From Crossaster papposus (taxonomy: Eukaryota; Echinodermata; Asteroidea; Velatida; Solasteridae), in contig JBAIAA010000021.1 in the NCBI GenBank assembly GCA_037893245.1, forward strand, positions 2,170,001 to 2,234,000: a stretch of 64,000 bases of DNA, written 5' to 3'. The position numbers were made by a program, and so were the translations under genes. The notes below the pieces were generated by a model that was not told the DNA's origin, did not search any database, and saw only the letters and a program-made list of their open reading frames with translations. How positions within the stretch are numbered: the stretch's first letter is position 1; the number at the start of each line of letters is the position of its first letter. Shown here one piece after another: positions 38,209-49,880 of this stretch.

Positions 38209-38438
38209 CCAGTTCGCGCCGGATGATGAATATAAACGCAAAGTTTTCCCCAGATTCAAAACGGATGACGCATAAACACGCCACGAGCAAGGCTGGAAAT
38301 GTCTGTCAGCAGCGAGCAAGGCATGTGTGGGTGTGCTTCCTGGTACTGGGGGCCTGAAACCTGTTTCGGATTGAGTTTCGTTAAAAATAATCCCGTGCGT
38401 CGGCTCGGCGATGTTAAAATAATCCCGGCGCGAACTGG
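38209..38438 (+). mobile_element. TTAA-flanked MITE, family B
   Basis: TTAA at both ends, terminal inverted repeats CCAGTTCGCGCCGG and CCGGCGCGAACTGG. Best preserved copy. The interior includes ACGCATAAACACGCC and GTCAGCAGCGAGCAAGGC. Confidence 0.85.
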
Positions 38439-38727
38439 TTAAGGGGATGGTCAGTGCAGAGGGGAAAGTGCAGTGTTTACATAAAACAAGGCAGACAAAT
38501 GCACACAAGGCAGGGGCGTGGCAACTGCATTCTGTGCAATCGAAAAGCGATGGAAACTTTTGTTCGAACACAAGTTGGGAAACACAAGACATTTTAAACA
38601 CTTACCGTAGCTGTCCACATTTTTTAGTCAAAAACATGACAATTAAAAAAAGAAATTGCTGGTACCCGCTAGATGCTTTACCAGGCATGTTGTACCGGTA
38701 CATGTACGAGGAAATGTTTTTTCTTAA

Positions 38728-38963
38728 CCAGTTCGCGCCAGATGACGTACATGTAAACGCCAACATTTCCCCAAATTCAAAACGAATGACGCATAAACAC
38801 GCCAAGTTCAAGTTCGGAAATGTATGTCAGCAGCGAGCAAGGCCGGAAATGCGTGGGTGTGCTTCCCGGCACTATCAGCCTGAACCTGCTTCGGATCGAG
38901 TTTCGTTAAAAATAATCCCGCCCCTCGGCTCGGCGATGTTAAAATAATCCAGGCGCGAACTGG
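38728..38963 (+). mobile_element. TTAA-flanked MITE, family B
   Basis: TTAA on both sides (38,724-38,727 and 38,964-38,967); same ends and interior as the copy 520 bp upstream. The long open frames over this copy and its neighbour are incidental. Confidence 0.85.
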
Positions 38964-39105
38964 TTAAAAGAAAAATTGGAAAATCTTGACATGTGCCAGT
39001 ACATCCGTGTGCAGTTGAAATATCGATCTGGTTTATTGGAGAATGGATTTTGCCAGGATTTCAATTCTGGCCTCTAAATTAATTATGTTCGATTTGTGTG
39101 CGGAG

Positions 39106-39186
39106 TTGTTGAATTTTGTCCTCGGTCGTTAAAGTGTACGATAAGTCTATGGGGTTAGGTTATAGTACAGGAACAAACGGAAACAC
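39106..39186 (+). repeat. Short dispersed repeat, interrupted by a hAT-like element
   Basis: GTCGTTAAAGTGT, CGATAAGTCTA and GGAACAAA followed by GGAAACAC recur at 43,791-43,862. The downstream hAT-like element sits exactly after GGAAACAC here and is absent from the other copy. Confidence 0.7.
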
Positions 39187-39610
39187 CAGGGGCGGACTGG
39201 CCATCGGGACGAATTCCGATGGGCTGGTCCACTTAATCTTAAAGTGGGCCGGCGCGGCGGTGCTCAAGAGTTTTTTTTTTATGATGTACCCCGGTACATG
39301 TACAGTACGTGTGCGACGCGGTCCACAGCCGAGCATGGGCCGGCCCTCCATACATTTGTACTTTGTATGGTACACGTATCTGTCTGTCTGATAAGCATGG
39401 TTTTAGAAACTGTGCATGTGTACAATTTCTTTGTAGGCTACAGTACAAGGGTGGTCTATCTGCACGCATGGGCTGGGACTTGTGTGGGCTAGTGTACGTG
39501 TGGGTCCGTACCATGGAGGAATAAAATGGTGTTTTTATTCCTCCATTCCGTACGGAACTTGGTCTAAAATAACCTCCTGGTGACCGAATTTGTGTTCCAG
39601 TCTGCCCCTG
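39187..39610. mobile_element. hAT-like non-autonomous element, 424 bp
   Basis: The ends are CAGGGGCGGACTGG and CCAGTCTGCCCCTG. The 8-bp repeat GGAAACAC lies directly outside both (39,179-39,186 and 39,611-39,618). CAGGG-type ends and an 8-bp target duplication are the hAT signature. No transposase frame. A palindromic mini-element has inserted within it. Confidence 0.88.
39511..39546. mobile_element. 36-bp palindromic mini-element with 6-bp target duplication
   Basis: CCATGGAGGAATAAAA, a short centre, then the near-complement ending in ATTCCTCCAT. TCCGTA flanks it on both sides (39,505-39,510 and 39,547-39,552). Same family as 30,752-30,789. Confidence 0.7.
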
Positions 39611-39618
39611 GGAAACAC

Positions 39619-40306
39619 AATAGCGAATCGTTGGTCAATATGGTGAAACATGACTCAATGTGTTTACTTTTCAAAGTTTGTGTTTACAAATTGTAATGTT
39701 TTTGAACATACATGTACCGGTACATGTATGCTTGGTCCTGCATTACATGAGAAACACAAATACTTTTGTATGTACCATACATGTAGTTCCTTCTTATTCC
39801 TCCATGGTTAACATTACATTGGATAAAATACCACCAGTACTGGTACCAGTATGTCTGTCAATACAATTGGGAATTATCCCAGTCAAGGTCATACTTTGCA
39901 TTGAAACCAGATTATCTGGAGCCTGGCAAATTGGCAGGAATGGAGTACAGATAAACCCATAGACCTTGAATCATGGTGCCATACAGTGTATTTCAGCATT
40001 GAAGCTGTAGGCAGTTCCCCATAGAAACATTTGCAAAAGGGTGGATGTGTCATTTGTGCATATTTGTGCTGTTAAAACTAGGATATGTAGACAATTTGCA
40101 CTTGCAGAAATAACACAAAATTACTACCGAATTATTTAGAGTATCTTACATTGTACATTTTTGAAAAGTAAATAACTGCTGAAGTACAATACATACTATC
40201 GGTACATACCGTACATCATAGTGTCATAATACTACATTACCAGGCTCTGCCGAAGTACTGGTATTAGGGTCTCTGTTAAAGACCACATGTATGTATGTAC
40301 TGTACC
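39619..40306. other. Unannotated intronic DNA
   Basis: Holds a half copy of the palindromic mini-element near 39,788 (TTCTTATTCCTCCATGG) and many GTAC palindromes. No gene seen. Confidence 0.45.
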
Positions 40307-40970
40307 GTAAGATACACCATTTGATTTGCAGAAATTGAAAATTGTTACTACCGAATTATTAGGAAAACTTGTACCGGTACATGTACCTACCGGTATTTGA
40401 AAGTAAATAATGATTCTAGGCATCCAGCAAAATGATCGCTCTAGATATATCCTGTAATTGTTCCCAAAAATTGAATATTATTAAAAAAAAAAACAATTCG
40501 CCGGAAGGCGATTGCACAAAAACAACAAGAACAACAGGTCAGTTACATGTAAATGTACCGTACATGTACAGTAGGATGTCACCATTTAATTGCTTGAATT
40601 ATCATGAATGGTTGGATTTGGAGGGTTGTATTTTATACTAAATATCGTTTAACTGACCTGTCCAAAGTTTTACAATCATGAATGCCAAGAAGAGCACAAA
40701 AAACGGCGTTTGTTTTCAACCGGCGTCGAGCAGTTATTCTTATGAAGTTTGTGTTTTTTCGCGATCGCGAAAAAACAATCATTTTGCTGGATGCCTAGAA
40801 TCATTCTTTACTTTCAGATGAGTAAGATATTTCTTAATAATTCGGTAGTAAATTTTGTCGATATCTGCAAATGGTGTATCCTACCTTTGAACGATATTTA
40901 CTATAAAATACAACCTCCAAATCCACCTATTCCTGATAATTCAAACAATTACCAATTGTATCCTACCTTT
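40307..40970 (-). mobile_element. Family A MITE (-), split by another family A copy
   Basis: The outer parts (40,307-40,541 and about 40,889-40,970) read as one reverse-orientation family A element. It is interrupted after CAGGTCAGTTA, exactly where other copies continue with AACGATATTTAC. Confidence 0.75.
40545..40888 (+). mobile_element. Family A MITE (+), nested
   Basis: A + copy inserted in a - copy of its own family. The right end GGTGTATCCTACCT is clear; the left end is blurred by a GTAC-rich insertion. Confidence 0.75.
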
Positions 40971-41245
40971 AAACCATGTACATGTAGGTTAAAGCAAAGT
41001 TCAAAGTCAATTTCAACGACACTTGCAAAGGAAATTACAACCCGGACAAAAACAAAAGGGTTACACTTTCAGAGCCACAACACGTGATATGTTGATGGAC
41101 TGACCCTTCTACACGTATATCGGTACATGTACGGTACATACATGTACATTGTACAGTCGCATACAACAATGTACAATGTCCATGGACAGGACTGTTCGAG
41201 TTATATGTTCCTTTTAATAATTACAACTTTTCATAGTATTTTAAC

Positions 41246-41452
41246 CATTTCGTGTCGGAGGACGTACTGTATGTATACACAATGTTTTCCCCAGATTCAA
41301 AACAGATGACGCATAAACACGCCATGAGCAATGCCAGAAATGTCTGTCAGCAGCGAGCAAGGCCTGGAAATGCGTGGGTGTGCTTCCTGGTACTATCGGC
41401 CTTAACCTGCCTCGGATCGAGTTTTGTTTAAAACAATCCTGCGCCTCGGCTC
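41246..41452 (+). mobile_element. TTAA MITE family B, 3' truncated
   Basis: Begins after TTAA with CCATTTCGTGTCGG and follows the family B interior, then stops within the right arm at about 41,452, where a different repeat starts. Confidence 0.75.
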
Positions 41453-41455
41453 GCC

Positions 41456-41642
41456 ATGCAACTCTAACAAACATGGAAGTGGTTATTGGGAAGTTGACTT
41501 TGACATTTCTCAACCAACTGGCATAAATATCCTAAACAAAATTCCACTACACCCCCACATAGCAAAACAACAAAACAAAACCAACTCAACCGGGCAGAAG
41601 TTCCTGTCATTGTGCACTCTGTAATTTATCAATTTAAGCACA
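41456..41642 (+). repeat. ~185-bp direct repeat, copy 1
   Basis: From CTCTAACAAACATGGAAG to about GTGCACTCTGTAATT, repeated at 42,504-42,682 with small differences. Family unknown. Confidence 0.8.
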
Positions 41643-41667
41643 GTCCAGTTCATATATTAGCATTAAA

Positions 41668-41864
41668 AAAAACAAGAAAACCAGCATTTGTTTTCAACCA
41701 CCGTCTGACAATCGGGCAGTTGTTCATGAATTTTGGATTTTTTTATTCATTTTTTTGGGAACAATTACAGGATATCTAGCGCAATCAATTTGGATGCCAA
41801 TACTCCTTAATAATTCGGTAGTAACATTTTCGATATCTGCAAATAATATTCTACCGGTAACTTT
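41668..41864 (+). mobile_element. Family A MITE, 5' truncated
   Basis: Carries the family A interior (ATTACAGGATATCTAGCGCA, AATAATTCGGTAGTAA) and a degraded right end. Confidence 0.7.
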
Positions 41865-42225
41865 AAGGCGGTAATTGATTAAAATGTTGATTATTCAGTT
41901 TCGGTTTTCTATTTGATTAATCTAAAACCTCTTCGTGAAAACCTCTTTTTAGAGAGCGTTAGGAGAGTGGCCTAAAATGTCTAAAAACGGAAATCTCTGT
42001 TATTTCCCATACAGTACGGTACGGTACATACCGGTAGATGTACCGTAGCACTGGACAATATGGTGAAAAAGTACAATTTACGATGTATTGCCATGAATTT
42101 GATGTTTGTCTAAAAAAAATAGGAATCGCATTAAAAACAAATCAAGAAAGTACAAGTACACATGTATAATTTACTTTGTATGTACCGTGCATGTACCGGT
42201 ACATGTAGGCGATTTATTTGTTAAA

Positions 42226-42304
42226 TTGTCCCTATCAGCGCCTTGAGCACCCTGCAGGGTGGATATATGTGCGCTTTACAAATCTCATTATTATTATTAT
42301 TATC
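42226..42304 (+). mobile_element. SINE/LINE 3' tail fragment with (ATT)n
   Basis: CGCCTTGAGCACC, then GTGCGCTTTACAAATC and ATT repeats: the common 3' end of many metazoan SINEs and their LINE partners. Confidence 0.6.
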
Positions 42305-42503
42305 TTTCTCAATCTGCATTTTCTTGAAAAAAAAAATAAAAAATTGGATTAATTGAAACCATAATTAAAAAGGAAATGCTTAATCAATCTGAAAAAAAAT
42401 TCGTAAATAATTGTAAATATTTGTAAATATTTGTACTTGGGGTATAGTTCCTATTGTCATAAATGTCTACAGTCATTCAAAAAAACAAAGCCATATTAAA
42501 TTA

Positions 42504-42682
42504 AAACTCTAACAAACATGGAAGTGGTTATTAGGAAGTTGACTTGACATTTCCCAACCAACAACTGGCATAAATATTGTAAACAAAATTCCACTACACC
42601 CCCACATAGCAAAACAACAAAACCAAACCAAACCAACTCAACCGGGCAGAAGTTCCTGTCATTGTGCACTCTGTAATTCAAA
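42504..42682 (+). repeat. ~185-bp direct repeat, copy 2
   Basis: Second copy of 41,456-41,642. Confidence 0.8.
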
Positions 42683-42794
42683 AGTAAGCGGAGTTCAATT
42701 TATATTTAGCATTCGGTAAATTACTATTAATGCCTTCATTTTGACAATGGATGTTGGTTTGCCAACCACAGAAGCTACCGGTAGTGGGAAATGT

Positions 42795-42989
42795 GTGTGT
42801 AAACACCTTCCATCGTGGACATCGGACAAAAGAATTTGGGGGCAAACAATGGGTCCACGATTGACAGAAGCTCCACGATTCCAAATCGTGTACAAATCCT
42901 ATGAAAGTCTTCCGAAAACGTTTGAGTAAAAACAAAAGAGGGATAACGGTCGGACAATGCCCCGTCCACGATTGAAGGTGTTTACACAC
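42795..42989. mobile_element. ~195-bp inverted-repeat element
   Basis: Left GTGTGTAAACACCTTC plus ATCGTGGAC, mirrored at the right by GTCCACGAT and GAAGGTGTTTACACAC; 24 of 25 bases pair. Target duplication not resolved. Confidence 0.7.
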
Positions 42990-43790
42990 TTGCATGTGTG
43001 TGTGTAGTTCCCAGACTGTTCCCAGACCTTTTATCTTCACTTTCTTATAGCGCGCGCCGGGAACCAGTGCACCATCACTGCAGAAACGCATGCATGCTTT
43101 TCACCACCGCGGCCATGCGCGCACGGTAAAATAGGTTTTCTTTCAAATTAATTGCAATAAATAATGACCGACAAAGAGGAAAGCTTGAAGTTACTTTATT
43201 TACTTATATTGGTTGATATTTCTTCATTTTTTCTCAAATTGTTCTTTAAACAAAAATCAAGGCCGCCTTTAAAAGGGAAGCACGCTAAACATGTTTTTGT
43301 TTTTTACTTGGCCTAATAGGAAGTTTAGCCCTTGCGGCAGCCATCTTGGACGCCATCTTGAATATTGTAAATTGCTCAAAGATGACAGGTCCACACCACT
43401 ATTAGATACACCCAAAGAGGAATAATCTGCCAATGTGTGCGAGCAGAAAACCTCAAGTTAACATAAAAACCATCCGCAACATTCATTAGAAGTTTAGGAA
43501 AGAATGTTGCAACATAATGCTCATTTTTTCTTTATCATCTTTACCAAGGTCAATCAGTGCAAAAATGTAGAAAAGACATGACTCTTGAATCGAGAAACAT
43601 TTCCGATTTTGTTAGAAAATTGTCTTGATTCTCTATACGCTTTGTACACCAGTAGTGTCAGGATACATTCTTGGATGTGTTCAACTTTTGGCATTATGAA
43701 GACATCACAAATTCGCGTTCCTAGTGTTCCTATCAGTACAGAATGTAAAAACTTGAAGTACCTTGTATACTGGTAAATGTTCATCTTTTG
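42990..43790. other. Unannotated intronic DNA
   Basis: No gene or repeat recognised. Confidence 0.4.
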
Positions 43791-43862
43791 TTGAATTTGG
43801 TCCTCCGTCGTTAAAGTGTCGATAAGTCTAGGAGGTACAGGAACAAAGGGAAACACATGAGG
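43791..43862 (+). repeat. Short dispersed repeat, uninterrupted copy
   Basis: Same family as 39,106-39,186. GGAAACAC is followed by ordinary sequence, so this serves as the empty site for the hAT-like insertion. Confidence 0.65.
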
Positions 43863-44155
43863 GCATCCTTGGTCGTTATACATTGTAGCAAAACACAAAT
43901 TGATATGCAAAGTGTTTTTACGCACACACGTTTAGGTTTAGAGGATTTTGAGCTGCTAAAACACTGGAGTTTTCAGAATGTACTGCACATGTTTGCTTTG
44001 CTTGTGGAAAAACTTTTAGTTTGCCCAGAAATGATTTTGCCGACATACAGTATACCGGTATGTACATTGTACACATGTAAGCTCGGAGTCTAAAGTTTTT
44101 TCTGTCACTGCAGTGGTATTCAGTTTGTCACTTGGTAGTGGTACCAGGTAGTTAA

Positions 44156-44514
44156 AGGTAGCATACACCATTGGTCATTACTTGAATTATCATGAATGAG
44201 TAGATTTGGGGGGTTGTGTTTTATAGTAAATTCGTTTAACTGACTTGTCCGAAGTTTTACAATCGTGGATGCCGAGAAAAGCACTAAAAACAGTGTTCGT
44301 TTTCAACTGGCGCCGAGCAGTTATTCTTATGTTATCGCGATCGCGAATTTTTCTTGATAAAATTCAATTTTTCGGGATAATTACAGGATATCTAGCGCAA
44401 TCATTTTGCTGGATGCCTGGAATTATTATTTACATTTGATTTCAAATGAGTAAGATATTTCTTAATAATTCGGTAATAAATATTTTCGATATCTGCAAAT
44501 GGTGTATCCTACCT
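44156..44514 (+). mobile_element. TTAA-flanked MITE, family A, full length
   Basis: TTAA on both sides (44,152-44,155 and 44,515-44,518). The ends are AGGTAGCATACACCATT and AATGGTGTATCCTACCT. About 359 bp. Interior holds GCGATCGCGAA and CAGGATATCTAGCGCA. Confidence 0.88.
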
Positions 44515-44518
44515 TTAA

Positions 44519-45354
44519 GTTTATTGCATGGGCATTCACTCCACCATGCAACACATTATCCTTGGGAAAAGTACTGAAGGTACAGATGTATTTTGCCACC
44601 TCTGCTATTGTGAATAGTTGGGAAGGTCAAATCAGGAAGGAACTGTGGAAATGGTGTTTTTTTTTCTTCTAGTGGTGTAATTTCTGGCCCCAAGGCCTCT
44701 CTGGCTCCCTGATATACAATGTATGTGGTCAACCATGCTCTGTTGATTGCAAAACCGCCACACTTTTATTGGGAAGTTTAGGAAGTGGCTGCTATTCAGG
44801 AAAGCTTAATTTTATTGGTAAGCTGATTAACTCGGAACTGGAAGGAAACCGCAGTTGCAGTGCTAGGCACTGTACAAGGAATCCTAACACGCGTGTATTT
44901 TGTAAAAATGAAACTTCCTGATCAGAAAACCCTTGGGCTTCATTTACAACTAAAATGTGTATGTGGGGAAGTAACAAAGTATGGGCTATTTTTAAGTAAA
45001 GAGTCTTTCATGCAGATAATATAAAGTACCATACTCGACAAAGATTGAAAAATGAAGAAAAAAGGCACTTCCGTTCAATGTACATGTACGGTACTATACA
45101 GTACGTGGCTATGCACATTTTAAATTGGCATAGAACTACCGTTACATCTATCGGTAGTAAAAAGCAGTCAGACTAGTAAACCGTGTGATAAAGTACAGAA
45201 AATGAAGGCTGAATCTCTGTTGATAGCAACAACCCTAACCCTCTTCTATCCTCCAAAATCCTCATTGCAGTTTTGAGGATGAATGGCGATGAATGGCAAC
45301 AAGTTTCCAGTTGATTTTGGAGAATGCAATGCGTAGTGGTCGTACCCCACAATC
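44519..45354. other. Unannotated intronic DNA
   Basis: No gene or repeat recognised. Confidence 0.4.
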
Positions 45355-45625
45355 TTTATTATTATTATTATTTATTTGTGGTAATGAAACCAAGGATGCC
45401 TCGGCACGGTAGCTCGTAAGCCTGAAGAAACCTGTAGAGAGATGACATTGAGAAGAAGTTACAGTTTTAGAGGTGGGAAAAAAAACCCAGAAAAATATCC
45501 TGTGGAAACCCACAGAGTCAGGTAGCTACTGAAAACCCAATCCACATATTGGACCAGCTCGGATTTGAACCCGAGTCATGTAGTGGTGAAAGGCGAGGGA
45601 AGAACCGCTAAACCAACCTGACTGT
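45355..45625 (-). mobile_element. tRNA-derived SINE (minus strand)
   Basis: Read on the - strand: a tRNA-like head with A box TGGTTTAGCGG and B box GGTTCAAATCC, a body, then the tail GGTTTCTTCAGGCTTACGAG and (AAT)n. The tail matches the SINE at 32,545-32,910 though the heads differ. Confidence 0.85.
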
Positions 45626-45881
45626 TCAGGTATGCATAACGCACCGTTCATGGGTGATAAATTGCTTTTGGGCTTCCCCCTCGGCCTCGGGCCATTCTTA
45701 AACCATGAATGGCACGCTCCTCGTGTATTATAGAACGGGTAATTTCAAGGGCTTGTGTTTTTAATTGAATTTTTCGGGAGCCGGTTCCGAAATTTTTAGA
45801 ACGGGAACCGGATCCAGAAATTTTGGAACAGCCCAAACCGTACTGGTACTGTACACAATGTACATGTATATCTCATATACT

Positions 45882-46220
45882 GGTGCGAAATACCGTACCC
45901 TCTGGAGACATGAACACAATGTGTACAATGGAGACAAAACGTCTCCGGAGGGTACATTTCTATAGATGAATAGGTCTCCATTGGGAATTTCACGAATTAG
46001 ATTTTTGGATTTTACTTAAATTACTCAAAAACTAGGATTGGGATGTGGGTTAGGGTTAGTGTTTGGGTTAGGGTATAATATAGGGTATATTGGGTCAAAA
46101 TTTCAACCCAGGAAAAAAATTATGGTTAAAATGGGAGCATTTTGAAAAACATGCTCGACTTTCTAACCATTTTGTACACGAGAACAAAGCCATGTCTCCA
46201 CAGTGATACAAAAATGCGAA
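45882..46220 (+). repeat. Dispersed repeat family C, copy 2
   Basis: Same order of blocks as 36,245-36,582. Confidence 0.85.
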
Positions 46221-46724
46221 TACATACATGTACTAGTGTACATTTGTATGCCTATCAAATCTAAATGGTCCCTTGTCTGCCCCCATGCTGCAGTCAGTCT
46301 GATGTGTACATTATGTCAATTGACTGAAGTGCTTGTGCCTTTTTGTGGTTTTTCTCCTATTGTTGTTGTGTATTCTTTCAATCTTTTAGGGGGTGTTCTT
46401 TTGTTCCCTAAACAATGGCCACACAAAACCAGTATTCCCTCAAAGTCTGCACACTTGTGTGGTTTTGTTGTTCATTTTGACAGGACAAGAGTTGGGGGTG
46501 TGCCTGGAATGTACACAAAGGTTTGACTTCCTAATTGACTGGATAGGTTTGATTGGCGGTTTCATTTGTGTTGAGGTACAATGTAGTTATTCATACAGTT
46601 CAGAGCACCTGCTCAAAACTTTAAAAGCTTTTGTGCCCAAATATTCCACCCAAATATTCCACTAGACACAATCGGCTTTTGTTCCATAAACAGGAGGACA
46701 ATGTGACATTCTGCCAGTCTTGAG
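46221..46724. other. Unannotated intronic DNA
   Basis: A 107-residue open frame lies here but shows no domain, and I give it no support. Confidence 0.4.
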
Positions 46725-46756
46725 CCCTGTTCCCTGTTCCCTGTTCCCTGTTCCCT
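46725..46756. repeat. 7-bp tandem repeat (CCCTGTT)n
   Basis: Four consecutive CCCTGTT copies plus a partial, leading straight into the terminal repeat of the next element. Confidence 0.85.
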
Positions 46757-47486
46757 GTTCGCGCTGGACTTACAAGTATTATGATAAAACATACCTAGAC
46801 AATGGGTACTTTTCCCATTTTAAGTCCAGTGCGGACAGCCTAGGACGTTTTCCTCTCAGTTACTTCTCCCGAGTCCAGTGGTTACTTCTACCGGCCAACT
46901 GCTGCCCGGGAAAACATCCCTGGTCACTTTTCCCTAGACGATAAGTCCAGTGCGAACAGCGCGTGTCGGTAAAAGCGGCCCAGGAAAACGTTCATCTGGC
47001 CTCCCAGTGCGAGGTCATGCTACACAAGACACCGCGCATGCGCTCTTTGCATTGTTTACGTGCGAGCACATTCGCATGTGGTTCTCTGGCTAAAGATTAC
47101 GTAGAGTTGGGGTTCCTTTGGTCAATATTATGGCAGAAATTATTATTGATACAGTCGGAAGTTTGATTGGTGCTACCAGTGCATCATTTCCAGACGATAA
47201 TAAAGAATGTCAACGTGTCTTACGACGAAAGAAAGCACGACGGATGCGTCGGCTAAAAACCGACGATGGCGTCAATAATGCGATCGGACAAAAAAAAGCG
47301 CGCGAATGGGTACACCGGGGTCAATGCAGAAAGGTCACGCAAAGTGCCCTCACGAGTTATTATAATGACAGCTCGGCTACTTCTCCCGCGGTCTCGGTAA
47401 AAGTGCGAACAGCGGTAACATTTGACCATTTTTTATTTTACCATCGTCTCAGTAAAACCTTCCCCAAAAAAAGTCCAGTGCGAACA
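46756..47486. mobile_element. DNA-transposon-like region with TGTTCGCRCTGGACTT ends
   Basis: TGTTCGCGCTGGACTT at the left is mirrored by AAGTCCAGTGCGAACA at 47,471-47,486. A further copy of the right end occurs at about 46,940-46,957, so two elements may be joined or nested. Superfamily uncertain. Confidence 0.6.
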
Positions 47487-47513
47487 CGGCTTTGGACGGA
47501 GAATGATATGTAA
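47118..47513 (+). CDS. Unidentified 131-residue open frame overlapping the transposon-like region
   Basis: After MAEIIIDTVGSLIGATSASF comes a basic run (RRKKARRMRRLK) and a glutamine/serine-rich end. The frame overruns the right terminal repeat, so at least its C-terminal end is not native. It might hold a remnant of an element-encoded DNA-binding protein. I recognise no family and would not rely on it. Confidence 0.15.
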   Translation: MVNIMAEIIIDTVGSLIGATSASFPDDNKECQRVLRRKKARRMRRLKTDDGVNNAIGQKKAREWVHRGQCRKVTQSALTSYYNDSSATSPAVSVKVRTAVTFDHFLFYHRLSKTFPKKSPVRTRLWTENDM

Positions 47514-47998
47514 TGTTAGGTTGTGGTATAAAATCCAAGTGAGAATGCATGTAGAATTACATGAAGGAATGTCGCGAGGGCGCAGACAAAAACATCCATT
47601 AGGAACATGGCTTTAGTAGTGTTTTTGCAAGCAGTGATTTTCATTAATTATTCTATTTTGGTTGTTTTATTTTTCATAAAATACATGTAGTTTCTCATCT
47701 TTGCACGCATCTATTTTGGTGAGCCACTGCAAATGTTTTATTATTTTGTTCCTTATAGTACATGTACATGTACATGTAGTTGTAGTCTTTCATAAAGTAT
47801 GTAGTATGCAGGAGTAGAGTTTAAGTGTCATCATATCATGCAACCAAATGTATAATTCTGCGATAAGGCCAAGTAAACAAACACACAAATTAGTTTTGAA
47901 TGGATGCAGGCACTTTTTTGGTACGGTCGTGTCATATGTAACATGTTATTATTTTCCAACAGTGGTCCAAGGTCATCCAGTCAGACAAGCCTAAAACT
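47487..47998. other. Unannotated intronic DNA
   Basis: AT-rich, with a short CATGTA repeat run at about 47,759-47,779. No gene. Confidence 0.4.
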
Positions 47999-47999
47999 T

Positions 48000-48381
48000 A
48001 CAATGTGCTGTGATGGTTCCCGCCCAATAATGTGGCATTGTTTATCTAATGATTTTTGCTGAATTCTTGTCTTTTTTTTCTTTCTTCAAATACAGCATCT
48101 ATCAACACAAAACTTCACAATAGATCAGTGTTTACTCCATACATGGATGTGTACATAAAATTGTACCAGTATACCGGTAATCTGAATCTCCATCAATTTG
48201 TGAAAATTACAGCAAAGAGTGTACAACCAAAATGACTCCAGCAGTCTGTGGTCTTTTGTACAACATTACAATAGACCAAGTTAATGTTTAGTTCCACCAT
48301 TGATCTCTGGTGACCTATTTCTGTTATAAATAAACAATGCTGCATTATTACTTAAAGGCCGGAACCATCCCAGCGCATTGT
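48000..48381. mobile_element. ~380-bp inverted-repeat element
   Basis: ACAATGTGCTGTGATGGTTCC at the left pairs with GGAACCATCCCAGCGCATTG at the right, and pairing continues inward through AACAATG and CATTGTT. No coding content. Confidence 0.7.
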
Positions 48382-48436
48382 CAACACGGCAGCAACTGTT
48401 GGGCTTTAGACTTTAGACTCAGTTGGAAATGGAATA

Positions 48437-48600
48437 CAGTGGCCTAGTTGTCAGGATCATTGAATTCATGGTCTGCAGGTACGGTAGTTCTGCAGGTTTG
48501 GGGTTCAAACCCGGCCTGGGACACTTCTACACATCCATGTAATATGGGTAGAGGCATTATTAATGCCTTGTTGTGGACTACATACGTACATGTACTGTAT
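48437..48600 (+). mobile_element. tRNA-derived sequence, probable SINE head
   Basis: A box-like TGGCCTAGTTG and B box GGTTCAAACCC (near 48,502), spaced too far apart for an intact tRNA. Followed by AT-rich sequence without a clear tail. Confidence 0.55.
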
Positions 48601-49841
48601 GGGTATCTATGTACAGTACATACTATGTATACCCACTCCAACCCTATTCCTGCTGTGAAGAGATCAGAATGTCTTGTTTCAGTGTGAGGGGCTGGTTCTT
48701 ACACACTTTCCTCTAGTAGCCCACACCTTTAGTGGCCTTTGGCCTTGTGATGGGCGATTTGCATTAAACAAAAATTCAAAATACCCAAGGGAAGAAAGAT
48801 TCTATTTAAATTTAGAAAATAGCAATATGGACTTTGTAGTCGACGTACAGTATTTTGTCAATGGTCAACATTTAGTATTTTCTTCGAATGTACGGGCCGG
48901 AGAGCTTAACATTGAATTGCAGGAGTACATTTTTGTCTTCAGACTTTTTAATCTGAGAGAAAGACGGCAAATGCATCTTTCAGATGTTTCGTCCAATTTT
49001 CTGACTTTTTTGTTTACAATCTCATCTCTGGAACTAATAAAGTATGCAATTGATGTGTCTAGCAGGGTTTCTAGCCAAAATACCCTGGAGGGTTAGGATT
49101 AAATTAAGAGAGTAAAAGATATACCGTACATTGAAATGATTCTTCTTTAGGAGTCGCATTCGTGTAGTTTTCCATCGTGGCACACAGTTTTGTATTAAAG
49201 CTGGGACAATTCTCTTTTCTACCCACGCAGTGTAGGAGTGACATGCCTAGATGCCTAATGAGACTACTGGCTTTATAGTGCAGTGTACCTGTGGAGATTT
49301 TTTTCTGTGTTCATACATGTACATGTACTTTGTGGAACTTGTACCGGTACTTGTGCTTGATCTTCACCTGTCAATATTTAAAGTCCTAAAAGGAGGGGGG
49401 AAAAAAGCACCCTACCGAATTAAAAATCAAGCGATTGAATCTTTTCTGCACTGCTTTCATGTATAATCCAACTAGAATAACAAGACTTCCATGTACATCC
49501 TCCTAATCCTCTAAAGCTAACAGCAGGATAACGATTCAGCCTTGGGTTTTAACAAGGCTTGGACAGAGGATTATTATGGGTCTTCAGTTGCTTGGGTTGA
49601 TGAATGGCATCCAGGCAAGATTTCATAATTGGTAAAAGATTTGGTTGGTGAAAGGGGTCCGATGCCATTTGCCGTTTGCAAAACACGGGAAATTTAATTT
49701 ATCTTGTTGCCCTGTACTATTATTAGTATTAAGGGTTGTTTTTCAATCACCATTGCCAAACTGCATGAACGAAACCAAAAACGGAGATAAAGCGGGGGTT
49801 TGAAAAATGGCCCCAGATAGTGTCTTCTAACCTTGTTCAGG
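48601..49841. other. Unannotated intronic DNA
   Basis: Includes a 140-residue open frame at 48,674-49,096 with no recognisable domain and no flanking splice signals that I trust. No repeat family recognised. Confidence 0.35.
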
Positions 49842-49870
49842 GCATGGAGGAAGAACACATTCCTCCATGA
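49842..49870. mobile_element. Degraded palindromic mini-element
   Basis: GCATGGAGGAA, a short centre, then TTCCTCCATG. Related to 30,752-30,789 but without a visible target duplication. Confidence 0.5.
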
Positions 49871-49880
49871 TAATGGTGAA

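Noticed and set aside
38104-38947. 165- and 166-residue open frames on both strands
   Set aside because: They lie over two TTAA elements; the GC-rich element interior keeps frames open by chance.
48674-49096. 140-residue open frame
   Set aside because: No domain is recognisable. It overlaps DNA just after a SINE-like head, and codon use does not stand out.
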